Assembly (NCBI RefSeq): GCF_032118995.1
Contig: NC_092650.1
Location: forward strand, 23,074,001 to 23,138,000
Direction: 5' to 3'
Source: Asterias amurensis
Lineage: Eukaryota; Echinodermata; Asteroidea; Forcipulatida; Asteriidae
DNA: 64,000 bases
Shown here: one piece after another, positions 15,001 through 27,200 of the stretch
Numbering within the stretch: the stretch's first letter is position 1
Layout of the letters: each line of letters begins with the position of its first letter
Translations under genes and position numbers: made by a program
The notes under the pieces: model-generated
Told to the model about the DNA's origin: nothing
The model's database searches: none
Seen by the model: the letters and a program-made list of their open reading frames with translations, nothing else

Positions 15001-18000
15001 CTACACAACCATACACAAGTCAACGGGAAATTACACAACCATACACAAGTCAAAGGGAAACTACACAACCATACACAAGTCAATGGGACACTTCACAACC
15101 ATACACAAGTCAATGGGAAACTACACAACCATACACAAGTCAATGGGAAATTACATAACCATACACAATGCAATGGGAAACTACACAACCATACACAAGT
15201 TAATGGGAAACTACACAACCATACACAAGTCAATGGGAAATTACACAACCATACACAAGTCAATGGGACACTTCACAACCATACACATGTCAATAGGAAA
15301 CTACACAACCATACACATGTCAATGGGAAACTACACAACCATACACAATGCAATGGGAAACTACACAACCATACACAATGCAATGGGAAACTACACAACC
15401 GTACACAAGTCAATGGGAAATTACACAACCATACACAAGTCAACGGGAAACTACACAACCATACACAAGTCAATGGAAAATTACACAACCATACACAAGT
15501 CAATGGGACACTTCACAATCATACACAAGTCAATGGGAAACTACACAACCACACACAAGTCAATGGGAAACTACACAACCATACACAATGCAACGGGAAT
15601 CTATATACACAACCATACACAAGTCAATGGGAAACTACACAACCATACACAAGTCAATGGGAAACTCCACAACCATACACAAGTCAATGGGACACTTCAC
15701 AACCATACACATGTCAGAGAGAGACAATTGGTAAAAACATCACCAAGATAATGGATTGGCATCAGTTTAGTTTCACTCAGTCAGCAAATTATCGAGGTAT
15801 GTTGTTATTATAAAATTCTGGTAAGTTTCCAACTCAAATTAACTACACAACCGTACGAAACTCAATGGGAAACTACACAACCATACACATGTCAATGGAA
15901 AACTACACAACCATACACAAGTCAACTACACAACCATACACAAGTCAATGGGAAACTACACAACCATACACAAGTCAACGGGAAACTACACAGCCATACA
16001 CAAGTCAACGGGAAACTACACAACCATACACAAGTCAACGGGAAACTACACAGCCATACACAAGTCAATGGGAAACTACACAACCATACACAAGTCAATG
16101 GGAAACTATACAACCATACACAAGTCAATGGGAAACTACACAACCATACACAAGTCAATGGGAAACTACACAACCATACACAAGTCAATGGGAAACTACA
16201 CAACCATACACACCTCAATGGGAAACTACACAACCATACACAAGTCAATGGGAAACTACACAACCATACACAAGTCAATGGGAAACTACACAAGCATACA
16301 CAAGTCAATGGGAAACTACACAACCATACACACGTCAGTGGGAAACTACACAACCATACACAAGTCAATTGGAAACTACACAACCATACACAAGTCAATG
16401 GGAAACTACACAACCATACACATTGCAATGGGAAACTACACAACCATACACAAGTCAATGGGAAACTACACAACCATACACAAGTCAATGGGAAACTACA
16501 CAACCATTATCACAAGTCAATGGGAAACTACACAACCATACACAAGTCAATGGGAAACTACACAACCATAAACAAGTCAATGGGAAACTACACAACCATA
16601 CACAAGTCAATGGGAAACTACACAACCATACACAAGTCAACGGGACACTACACAACCATACACAAATCAATGGGAAACTACACAACCATACACAAGTCAT
16701 TGGGAAACTACACAACCATACACAAGTCAATGGGAAACTACACAACCATACACAAGTCAATGGGAAACTACACAACCATACACAAGTCAATGGGAAACTA
16801 CACAACCATACACAAGTCAATGGGAAACTACACAACCATACACAAGTCAATGAGAAACTACACAACCATACACAAGTCAATGGGAAACTACACAACCATA
16901 CACAAGTCAATGGGAAACTACACAACTATACACAAGTCAATGGGAAACTACACAACCATACACAAGTCAATGGGAAACTACACAACCATACACAAGTCAA
17001 TGGGAAACTACACAACCATACACAAGTCAATGGGAAACTAAACAACCAAACACAAGTCAATGGGAAACTACACAACCATACACAAGTCAACGGGAAACTA
17101 CACAACCATACACAATGCAACGGGAAGCTACACAACCATACACAAGTCAATAGGAAACTACACAACCATACACAAGTCAATGGGAAACTCCACAACTGTA
17201 CACAAGTCAATGGGACACTTCACAACCATACACATGTCAGAGAGAGACGATTGCTAAAACCATCACCAAGATAATGGATTGGCATCAGTTTAGTTTTACT
17301 CAGTCAGCAAATTATCAAGGTATGTTTTTATTATAAAATTATGGTAAGTGTCCAACTCAAATTAACTACACAACCGTACGCAACTCAATGGGAAACTACA
17401 CAACCATACACAAGTCAATGGGAAACTACACAACCATACACAAGTCAATGGGAAACTACACAACCATACACAAGTCAATGGGAAACTACACAACCATACA
17501 CAAGTCAATGGGAAACTACACAACCATACACAAGTCAATGGGAAACTACACAACCATACACAAGTCAATGGGAAACTACACAACCATACACAAGTCAATG
17601 GGAAACTACACAACCATACACAAGTCAATGGGAAACTACACAACCATACACAAGTCAATGAGAAACTACACAACCATACACAACTCAATGGGAAACTACA
17701 CAACCATACACAAGTCAATGGGAAACTACACAACTATACACAAGTCAATGGGAAACTACACAACCATACACAAGTCAATGGGAAACTACACAACCATACA
17801 CAAGTCAATGGGAAACTACACAACCATACACAAGTCAATGGGAAACTAAACAACCAAACACAAGTCAATGGGAAACTACACAACCATACACAAGTCAACG
17901 GGAAACTACACAACCATACACAATGCAACGGGAAGCTACACAACCATACACAAGTCAATAGGAAACTACACAACCATACACAAGTCAATGGGAAACTCCA

Positions 18001-18792
18001 CAACTATACACAAGTCAATGGGACACTTCACAACCATACACATGTCAGAGAGAGACGATTGCTAAAACCATCACCAAGATAATGGATTGGCATCAGTTTA
18101 GTTTTACTCAGTCAGCAAATTATCGAGGTATGTTTTTATTATAAAATTATGGTAAGTGTCCAACTCAAATTAACTACACAACCGTACGCAACTCAATGGG
18201 AAACTACACAACCATACACATGTCAATGGGAAACTACACAACCATACACAAGTCAATGGGAAACTACACAACCATACACAAGTCAATGGGAAACTACACA
18301 ACCATACACAAGTCAATGGGAAACTACACAACCATACACAAGTCAATGGGAAACTACACAACCATACACAAGTCAACGGGAAACTACACAACCATACACA
18401 AATCAATGGGAAACTACACAACCATACACAAGTCAATGGGAAACTACACAACCATACACAAGTCAATGGGAAACTACACAACCATACACAAGTCAATGGG
18501 AAACTCCACAACTATACACAAGTCAATGGGACACTTCACAACCATACACATGTCAGAGAGAGACGATTGCTAAAACCATCACCAAGATAATGGATTGGCA
18601 TCAGTTTAGTTTTACTCAGTCAGCAAATTATCGAGGTATGTTTTTATTATAAAATTATGGTAAGTGTCCAACTCAAATTAAATACACAACCGTACGCAAC
18701 TCAATGGGAAACTACACAACCATACACATGTCAATGGGAAACTACACAACCATACACAAGTCAATGGGCAACTACACAACCATACACAAGTC
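12027..18792. repeat. Large tandem duplication, copy 2
   Basis: Second copy of the block at 4565-11330, offset +7,462. I noticed only about a dozen single-base differences by eye, for example 6198 G against 13660 A, 7457 A against 14919 G, 8330 C against 15792 T, and 17317 A against 9855 G. The ~0.7 kb between the copies (11331-12026), running on to about 12,880, instead matches 2760-4309 at offset 8,571. A third partial relationship links 193-1311 to 3191-4309 at offset 2,998. The array therefore grew by several overlapping duplications. Confidence 0.9.
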
Positions 18793-19560
18793 AATGGGAA
18801 ACTACACAACCATACACCAGTCAATGGGAAGCTACACAACCATACACAAGTCAATGGGAAACTACACAGCCATACACAAGTCAATGGGAAACTACACAAC
18901 CATACACAAGTCAATGAGAAACTACACAACCATACACAAGTCAATGGGAAACTACACAACCATACACAAGTCAATGGGAAACTACACAACCATACACAAG
19001 TCAATGGGAAACTACACAACCATACACAAGTCAATGGGAAACTACACAACCATACACAAGTCAATGGGAAACTACACAACCATACACAAGTCAATGGGAA
19101 ACTACACAACCATACACAAGTCAATGGGAAACTACACAAGCATACACAAGTCAATGGGAAACTACACAACCATACACAAGTCAATGGGAAACTACACAAC
19201 CATACACAATGCAATGGGAACTACACAATTCAATTAAAAACCTGAATACATGTACATACATTCATAAAAAAGTAGGTTTGTATCATAAAATAGCTTAAAA
19301 AGAGAATTACAACTATAAACTTTGAGGCAAGTTTACAGACAATGTAAGCCGAAGAAAAGCTTTGGCATACCAACAATAATTTTCTAACAGTTGTTTTTCT
19401 CTTTATTCAAAATAAACACATGAGAAATGAATGTGTAGTCTTCTGACATGTACTTGTGTGTTACCCTGCCTTGAAACAAAACAAATATTTGCCACAGCCA
19501 CTCATCTCATAATTTCTACATGATTTGATTAATTTCAACTAAGTATGTATTTCCTTTTAG

Positions 19561-19738
19561 TATTCTTTCATTGGCCTGTTCCATTGGATACAAACAGATG
19601 GGTGTTCAAGATAGAAGGCCAAGTTGCAGAGCAGATGATTTCATCCTTCCAACGCATCAAAGTTCAGCTTTCATTAATGGCTCAAGACAATTTTGTGTGG
19701 TATTATCGTTTCTATTTGTGGAAAAAGGGAACAGTTAA
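19561..19738 (+). pseudogene. Possible decayed exon with discoidin-like residues
   Basis: Just after the satellite, a good acceptor (TATTTCCTTTTAG) is followed by an open stretch. In the frame starting at 19562 it contains MGVQDRR, then DDF, then INGSRQFC. These fall in the order expected at the start of an F5/8 type C (discoidin) domain, where family members have LGVQ/M..G.I.D..I.AS...ARLN. The frame stops at 19736, far short of a full domain, and key positions are missing. A second frame is also open, from 19545 to the stop at about 19770 (75 codons), and resembles nothing I know. This may be a relic exon or chance similarity. Confidence 0.25.
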
Positions 19739-20878
19739 AGAAGCTTGGTTGTTTTTAAAGCAGTTTCTGTAGTATCATTTACATGAACCTTTATATATTA
19801 AAATAATGTGCAATTTAATAGATGTACTAGATGTGCATCGGTGTATGGGTAAAAACCAAAATTAATAATGTGCAATTTCTTCTAGATTATACAAGTTGGA
19901 CATGGACAATGTTGTACTGCTATGTATTGTTGTAAAAACGAATTGTACAAATGCATACATTTTCTTCTCATGTTTAGATTAAAGTTCCATACTTTTATGA
20001 TGTATGTATGTACTTTGAATTGTTGAAATAACCTTTGGTGGAAAAAAATGCGTATAGGGAGATTGGTACCACTTTCACTTTTTTAAAACTTCTTTTAACA
20101 AATAAAACAACTCGTCATCAAAGATATGTCAGCAATATAGTATGGTTTTATAATCCTCGTTATAATCAAATTTCAACATTACAGAAATAATAGTTAAAAT
20201 GGCTACAACCACAACTTTGATGAGGGGTTGTTTCTTTGCATCATTTTAACCTTTTGTACAACGTAATTCCAACTGCAAATTAACAATGGTTTTTTATAAA
20301 CAACAATGGAATAATACGGTATTTGCCTATCATTAAAGAAATAAAGATTGTGCGAATAGACGCACCAAATGCAATAATAGCTTCCTGTGTGTGAATCTTC
20401 ATTTCATTCACATTCTAGAGTTAAGTTTTTGAGGCAAAAGTTATTGTCAACGGTAGAGGAAGGGAGACAGTTTGTTACATCAAAGTTTTTAATGAAATTT
20501 TTCGATGCAAATTGTCAACCATGTGGATCTCCATGTTCAGTGTACTTTTGTTTGTTTTATACAGCACTCATTAAGTTGACTGATATTTGGAAGGGCAAAG
20601 GAACTCCGCATAAATGTAACATGGAGGCAGGAAATATTGTATTTTCCTTCATCCATGGTTGTGATAAAAATCTTGATCCAAATTATTGAAGAACATGTTG
20701 CTGCGTTTATGCGCATGTATATGTTTGTGTTTATTATTAGATTGTGGTTCTTTTTTCATTGGAAAATGCAACTTCTGTTATGACAAACAAGAGAGGAAAG
20801 CCTAAAACCATTCGAACCGTAAAAGGCCTGTAACTTTAACGCTTTTCTGCATTTGAAGACAACTTGATATTCAAAGAT
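19739..20878. other. AT-rich intergenic stretch, no gene seen
   Basis: No recognisable exon, repeat family or RNA gene. A 100-codon open frame at 20387-20689 has no signal peptide, domain or splice context that I recognise, and I do not count it as a gene. Confidence 0.5.
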
Positions 20879-21365
20879 TCAAAATATTTATTGTCATGGT
20901 AACAGCATGAAATTTGTTTTCCCTGTGTTGGGCCTATAAGGAGAATCTAATACAAGTAGAGGCATGAAAACAATAGACAACAAGAATATATTTATAAAAT
21001 TAAAGTAATAGAAAGGGGGATAATACAGATCATAAAATACACAATAATCAACAAACTTTAAAAATGCACCACGTTATCTCGACCAACTATTGTTACAAAG
21101 GTTAATATTGCGCTAGGTAGAAAACGAGTTCTTAAAACTGTTGGTCTTGAGACATAGTTGTCGGACCCTGCCTGAGTGGTTCTGAAAAAATTGATGGTTA
21201 AAACTGATTAAACTGAGTCATGTAATCTTCCATGATTTCTTGCATGCTCTTATAGTGTCTGCTCCAATAATCCTGCTGGCCTTTTTGGGGATGCGCTGGA
21301 GTTTCTTACAATTTGCCTGGGAGAGTGAATTATACCAACAAATACAACAGAAACTTAAGATAGAT
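20879..21365 (-). mobile_element. 3' end of a decayed non-LTR retrotransposon (LINE)
   Basis: Read on the minus strand, about 21355-21225 encodes FCCICWYNSLSQ, KKLQRIPKKASRIIGADT and a stop. This is the pattern at the C-terminus of CR1/L2/Rex-type reverse transcriptases (W(Y/F)..L, then L..I...A.(K/R)IIG). Further on, in a shifted frame, RPTVLRTRFLPSAI matches the terminal R.....SF(V/I)P.AI..LN motif of the same proteins. The element ends near 20,880 in a GAATCTTTGAAT-like tail after an AATAAATATT string. Frameshifts and stops show that it is dead and 5'-truncated. Confidence 0.7.
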
Positions 21366-23200
21366 TGAAGATATTCAACATACACGATACATTCCTTACT
21401 GTCGGTAAGAATGTCAATGTCACGGTAAATAGTTGCGTGGTTTCAATGAAATTGCTTCACTGACAACTTTTCAAAAGTTTCCACTAGTCACAAACTTTCA
21501 AACCAATATTGATATAAACTCAATTTATTTATGGATTTAAGTTAGCCAGTAAAGTAAAGTTTAATTCATGCCGTGTCATTTTTAATTTGTATACATTTAC
21601 CTAAGACGATTCTTCTAACTGAAAAGCGCATCGAGTTGAAAATGCTTTTAAAACATTATCCAGAGTAGTGATTTAAAAGTTGAGTTGATTTATATTTTTA
21701 AAATTAGGTAAGCCCTATTTATTTCCTTTCATCTATTACACCGAAGCCCTGCTTAAAGTCGCAATTGAGTTATTGCTTGACATGACAACACTTTGCTAGA
21801 GGTTAAACACTGTACAAACGGTTTTTAATTATCAGGAAAGAAAGAAACTGTAATTCAACGTAACAATAATTACTACCAAAGCCTACATCTTATAAATATT
21901 CAAGTAAAAGTCACAATAATGATTTACATTTCATTTGAACTATAGCCCCCCTAATACAACTATCATGACTTGTTTTCTATCATTTTTTTCGTAAATGAGA
22001 TATACCGGTTCGTAATAATAATAAATTACGATTAATGCTTACTCGGTAGTGATATTCCTGGTAATTATTATAACTTTATGTTCCCGTATTCTCCTGTCTT
22101 TTCAAAGCCCCTACGTAATTAATTGTCAGTGCTAAAAAGTATTGGTATATTTTGAAATTGCTCGCGCCCGAACACTAAAACAAATTATTTAGATCTAAAA
22201 AGAACACAATTAGAAGGGCGTGGCCGGAACGGACCAAATAATAATAAATGACTTTGTGTCTCGGTTTCTGTTCACAGTATTTGGGCTTATTATTGTTGCT
22301 TTCTTCTGAAAAGAAAAAGGTTTTTAAAAAGGGGGAATTTATATTATTGTTTATGCTTGTTCGTGTTCTGTTTTAGCTCAATTATCTTTGATGGAATATA
22401 TTTTTACAATAGCCAAGAGGTGACGAGAGACGAATAAGCCCCGTTAGTTGTCAGGGTGCCACTATAGGCCAAAAGTCATGCGCAAAACAAGGTTATCATT
22501 CCATGCCCTCAAATTCTGTTTAATAATATTGTTTGTTTTGGGGTCATGCAATTTGTGTCGCTAGGGGCCTATAACAATTTATCACAACCTGGGTGCTATG
22601 TGCTTCAGCTTTTGAGGAGATGTGATAAGGCTTTGAGGTTAGTCCTATTTGGCTTGGGAAGTGAAAAAGTGATCATACTTGCAGCGGTTTAGGAAAAAAC
22701 ACATTATTTGTCTGTGTTTTTTTTCCGGGGTGTGGCCTAATTAGCAAAAATTCCGAAAAGCTGACCTGCCAAAAATTGAAAAGAAATCAGATGTTTTATT
22801 AGTTGTACGAAAATATATTTGATTGGTTTTCAAGAGGTTCAGATACTTAAAATAGTTTTTAAAATAACTTTTGAATATTAATTAGCACAAGCATTGGTTG
22901 CGGCTATGAATCTATGAGCACCTTTTAGAGCTTTTTGGCACCCTCCCGTGTTAACAAACTGAGATGCAAAACACTGGGTTGAACTTCTGCCTAAATGCAT
23001 ATTCATGAGTATGCAAATCACACTGTTTATTTGGGAAATAGTGCGAACACAGGGTAAGAAAACCTCCATTCATGATCCAACCATTAAAAGGTGTCAGTAG
23101 ACAGTTTACCCAAAGCAGTTACGTTACAAAATATGACGGTGTTGAACTTTTGGCTCAAAAATAAACACAACATTACGACTGCAAGAGACTAATCACAACT
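21366..23200. other. AT-rich intergenic stretch, nothing identified
   Basis: Long runs of A/T with no open frame of note. A 63-codon minus-strand frame at 22878-23069 lacks any recognisable feature. No repeat family from elsewhere in the window is visible. Confidence 0.5.
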
Positions 23201-23805
23201 TGCGCATGCGTATTTTAATCACAACCATCCGTGGTTTAGCTTCATACGTCGACGCGTGTTGGTTATATCCATTGATCTCCATTATACTGACAGTCAGTAT
23301 AATGGAGATCAATGGTTATATCAAAGAGTATCTTTGGTTATATGCCTCCATTGATTTGATCGATGGAGGAATAATATGGTTTGATCTACAATTGCCCCCT
23401 GAACATGCGGATGAGTTGATGACCAATTTTTATGGGGCTAGTTTGATCCAGATTTCTCTGTTGTTTGACATACCAGGTATTACGTGAGGTATTGTTTTTG
23501 TTGTTTTAACCTTGAAGTGATATACCCTGTCAAGGTTTCCTAACTTCTCAGAAATAGAGGGCGGTAAATAAGAGAACTTGACTTGCGCACGAGAAGAGAC
23601 TAGACGCGGGGGGGGGGGGGGATATGTGCAAGGTGTGCACACAAAACACGTTGTTGATGACCGCGCCGCCATAAATTCCTTCCTCCATTGGATGAGAGAG
23701 GGCGCCAAATCACCATCCACAAAATAATCGAAAAGTCAAAAATTGGAAATCTTCACACACCATGGAAACTGTTTTTCACGGTCTTTGATTCTTCGAAAAT
23801 ATAAT
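23201..23805 (+). promoter_or_regulatory. Probable promoter and 5'UTR exon of the TINF2-like gene
   Basis: Contains an NRF1-type site TGCGCATGCG (23201-23210), a YY1-like CCGCCAT (about 23666), a reversed CCAAT box ATTGG (23687-23691) and an E2F-like GGCGCCAAA (23701-23709), typical of TATA-less housekeeping promoters. At 23806 a strong donor, GTAAGTG, could end a non-coding first exon, since an acceptor (ATTTTGTAG, ending at 24233) lies six bases before the start codon. A run of 14 G at 23608-23621 sits inside. The transcription start is not determined. Confidence 0.4.
23269..23315. repeat. Perfect 23-bp inverted repeat (hairpin)
   Basis: CCATTGATCTCCATTATACT plus GAC is followed by a single A and then its exact reverse complement: 23 + 1 + 23 bp with no mismatch. 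It lies between the NRF1-like site and the presumed TINF2 start region. It is likely a young foldback insertion or replication palindrome; no flanking duplication is obvious. Confidence 0.85.
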
Positions 23806-24238
23806 GTAAGTGATTTATGGTTGACAATTCAGTGTGTTGTCGTTTTGCCTCATTTTCCCCACACATTTTCCCTGGTTCTTGATAATTTTACCAAGACGAA
23901 GTCGAGATAAATTAACAAGAACAAAGCCTCGGCGGGTTTAAACCACTGCACTGGTTGAAAACCGATTCAACACACTTTGAATCCCATTCATTCATAAATA
24001 CCTTTTCGGTCAAACAACATTTAGGCCTATGGTCAAAAACCAAAAAGTAAAATAAATGCAAAAATTATAACTTTTCAATTATTTCTTTCAACACATCGCC
24101 CCTCCAGCTATGAAATGGTAAGGCCCAGTCAAGGCCCTCGGGTAAACAATTTTGCCAATCTCATTAATGTTTGAATGATAGGAAATAAAATTCAATATCG
24201 AATAAACATTTCATTTTCAATTATATTTTGTAGATAAA

Positions 24239-27200
24239 ATGGCTGAGGAGGATCGGAAGATAGTGGAGGAGCTGATTGTGGACTATGCTTGCAAAAACTG
24301 CATGGATGATGTAGTTGCTGGTAATATAGCCCCCCCCCCCCCCTCCACCCCGTTCAGTTGGCTAAAACCAGGGCCCAATTTCATGGTTTGCTTACTGGCG
24401 AATTCTGCACAAGTGCCACTTACGATCACCGTTCTCTGCTTAGGTGCAAGCACCAAATTTCTGTGCCGGCTCTTTAAGCGTAGAATGACTAGTAAAGTGG
24501 AGTACTCAAGCGCAAAAGCCAACATTCCCTGCTAACCCGTAAAATATGCTTGACAGAGGCACAGATTTCCCTGCTTCCATAAGCGTTGATTCGTTGCTTA
24601 CGGTAAGCAGAGGCGGGAGAGCAGAGACATGAAGTTGGGCCCAGATGCTTTGCACAAAGTTCCTTGCCCATCATCATTGCTTCCGAGCCCTGTGTATCGT
24701 GACAGCCAATCAAAGTTTATAATTTCCTGATTGAGGTCCCCCCACCTCATTCAGCAGGCTAAAACTAAAAGTGCAACTAGGTGGGATACTTTACTTCCAC
24801 GCCCCTTGGCATTGCCTCGGTGCCCTGTGAACTGCTAGATAACATTAAAATCCTGTCAAATAAAAAATAATAAAAAAATTGACGGCATTCCAGGAGAGAT
24901 TAAACTTTATGTTTTAACAAAAAAAGCACAAAGTCAGTCTCATACCAGAACAAGTAGAGTCCGTCTAATTGCAAATAAACTAAGGGTGCATTGGATTAGT
25001 TTCCATGGGTCAACACTGGACTGCCCTCGGTACTTTGGAATAGCTTTGAATTCATTCCAGGGGCCTACCAGGGTCAGCCCCTGGGTCAGCCCCAAGTGCC
25101 CTGCTTGTGGAAGGGATGCCCTGGAGGGTGGCCCGAAGTGCATGGCGTCTCCACGAGAGTACGAGTGATCATTCGATTAGCTGTTGTCAGGGGCTTACCC
25201 AAATGAGCACCGCAGGGTTGACCCGGGGAAGCTAATCTAAAGCACCCTATTGCATTTATACTTCATTGTTAATTCCTGGTAATTTTCTTCGATGAAGCCT
25301 TTGCTGCCAAACGAGGCTGCACCTGTTTCGATGACATCGGGGTTCCTCATCTACGCGTGGCCATGTTCACCGTGTACTCCATCGTCCGGCGAAAAGATGT
25401 CGCCAAATTTGAGACCTCTCTCCAGCTCCTTGGAAAGGTGCACTCAATCGCTCCGGATCTTGTCCCCATCAAGTATTACATCAAACTTATCACTGGCCTC
25501 AAGACAAAGGTAAGGAACATTGTCCAGGTCTTGAAATAACACTGACCCCTAATTGTTTTTGGGGTTTTGTTTTCATTCAAAATATTTCTGTCTGAAATGT
25601 CATATTTGATGATAATTAAATAAAAAATAATTTCCTGTTTTAAAGACACTGAACACTATTGGTAATTGTCAAAGACGTCTCTTCCAACTTGCTGTATCTC
25701 AACATATGCATAAAATAACAAACCTGTGAAAATTTGAGCTCAATTGGTCATCGAAGTTGAAAGATAATAATGAAAGAAAAACACCCTTGTCAAACGAAGT
25801 TGTGTGCTTTCAGATGCTTGATTTCGAGACCTCAAGTTCTAACTCTGGGGTCTCGAAATCAAATTCATGGAAAATTACATCTTTCTCGAAAACTATATTT
25901 CTTCAGAGGGAGATGTTTTATACTATCAACAGCTCCCCATTACTTGTTACCAAGAAAGGTTTTATGCTAATAATTATTTTGAGTAATTACCAATAGTGTG
26001 CATCGCTCAGTGGGCGTTTTATTCCTTTTTTTTTATTATCAATGTCGTGCAAAATGTGTAATCAGTTTTTGAAGCTACCCAGATGGCTGATTGATCTCAA
26101 AAGTATTACAGGTTTGTCAGTATAAATACTATATGGTGAACTGCATGGAGTGCTTACACTGCCATCACCTGGTTTTGTTTAAAAACAAAACAAAGACTGT
26201 AATGTTCCTTAAAAGTTTGATTCCTCTTCATTAAATTAATCTCTTTCTCTCCCTCTCTCTCTGTTGCAGATTTTGTTAAACAAGTTGTCACAGAAGTCTT
26301 TTGACTACACTGATGCTTGTACACGCCTGAACCGCTATTTTCCCAAATCTAAACTGAAAACAAACGGAGTGGTGAGTGAAACTTTCTCAGTTGAATAATC
26401 TTTGCGATCCGAAAACTTCATTTTAATTCTGAGGAGAGAGATTTTAGCATTTTTACTTTTTTAAAGGCAGTGGACACTATTGGTAATTACTCAAAATAAT
26501 TATTAGCACAAAACCTTTCTTAGTAATGAGTAATGGGGAGAAGTTGATAGTTTAAAACATTGTGAGAAACGGCTCCCTCTGAAGTGACGTAGTTTTTGAA
26601 AAAGAAGTAATTTTCCATGAGTTTGATTTTGAGACCTCAGATTTAGAATTTGAGGTCTTGAAATCAAGCATCTGAGAGCAAACAACTTTGTGTGACAAGG
26701 GTGTTTTTTCTTTCATGGTTATCTCGCAACTTTGACGACCAATTTTGAGCTCAAATTTTCATTGGTTTGTTATTTTATGCATACATATGTTGAGATACAC
26801 CAAGTGAGAAGACTGGTCTTTGACGATTACCAATAGTGTCAAGTGTCTTTTAAAAGCAGGAATCTTTCAAATGGCGTTCCTTATTGAGCAATGCGTAAAT
26901 CTTAGAAATAGCTTGAGATTGTCAAGTTGTTATTAAATTTGTTTGTTATAAATGCTGGATAATGAATGGCCAAAATGGCAAAACAAATAGTCCTTGTACG
27001 TCTTTTTCCACTTTTCTGTGGAACTATACAAAACAATGTGCCAATTTTTGTTGATCTCCCATTCATTATAGCCCTGAATGAGTAATAATAATATTATTGG
27101 TTCTTTTATTGTGCTTTATCACAACCCTAGGGGTGTTTCAGCGCGCTTGGTAATATTTCCTGCGAGGTATGTCGAGCTACATGTACACGTTTTGAAGGAT

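Larger units (their letters stand above)
1..19230. repeat. 19-kb satellite array of a 30-bp unit
   Basis: Hundreds of head-to-tail copies of a 30-bp unit beginning CAATGGGAAACTACACAA. The array starts before the window and decays at about 19,225 into unique AT-rich DNA. Recurrent single-base variants (CAACGGG, CACTTCACA, CACAATGCA, CATTCGG, AAACACAAG) mark particular copies and are inherited in blocks, which exposes a higher-order structure. Because 30 is a multiple of three and the unit has no stop in any plus-strand frame, all three plus frames stay open for up to about 780 codons, giving decapeptide repeats such as GNYTTIHKSM, ETTQPYTSQW and KLHNHTQVNG. One minus frame is open too (LTCVWLCSFP). 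Openness in so many frames at once means these are not genes. No function is visible. Confidence 0.97.

Noticed and set aside
1..19230. Resemblance to a CRISPR array (30-bp direct repeats)
   Set aside because: Units are contiguous with no unique spacers, no cas genes are present, and the surrounding genes are intron-containing animal genes.
93..19237. Many long open frames with GNYTTIHKSM, ETTQPYTSQW, KLHNHTQVNG and LTCVWLCSFP repeats
   Set aside because: All three plus frames and one minus frame are open at once because the repeat is 30 bp and stop-free. There is no start context, signal peptide or splice structure. They are composition artefacts of a satellite.
20387..20689. 100-codon open frame
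   Set aside because: No recognisable domain, start context or splice signals in AT-rich intergenic DNA; likely chance.
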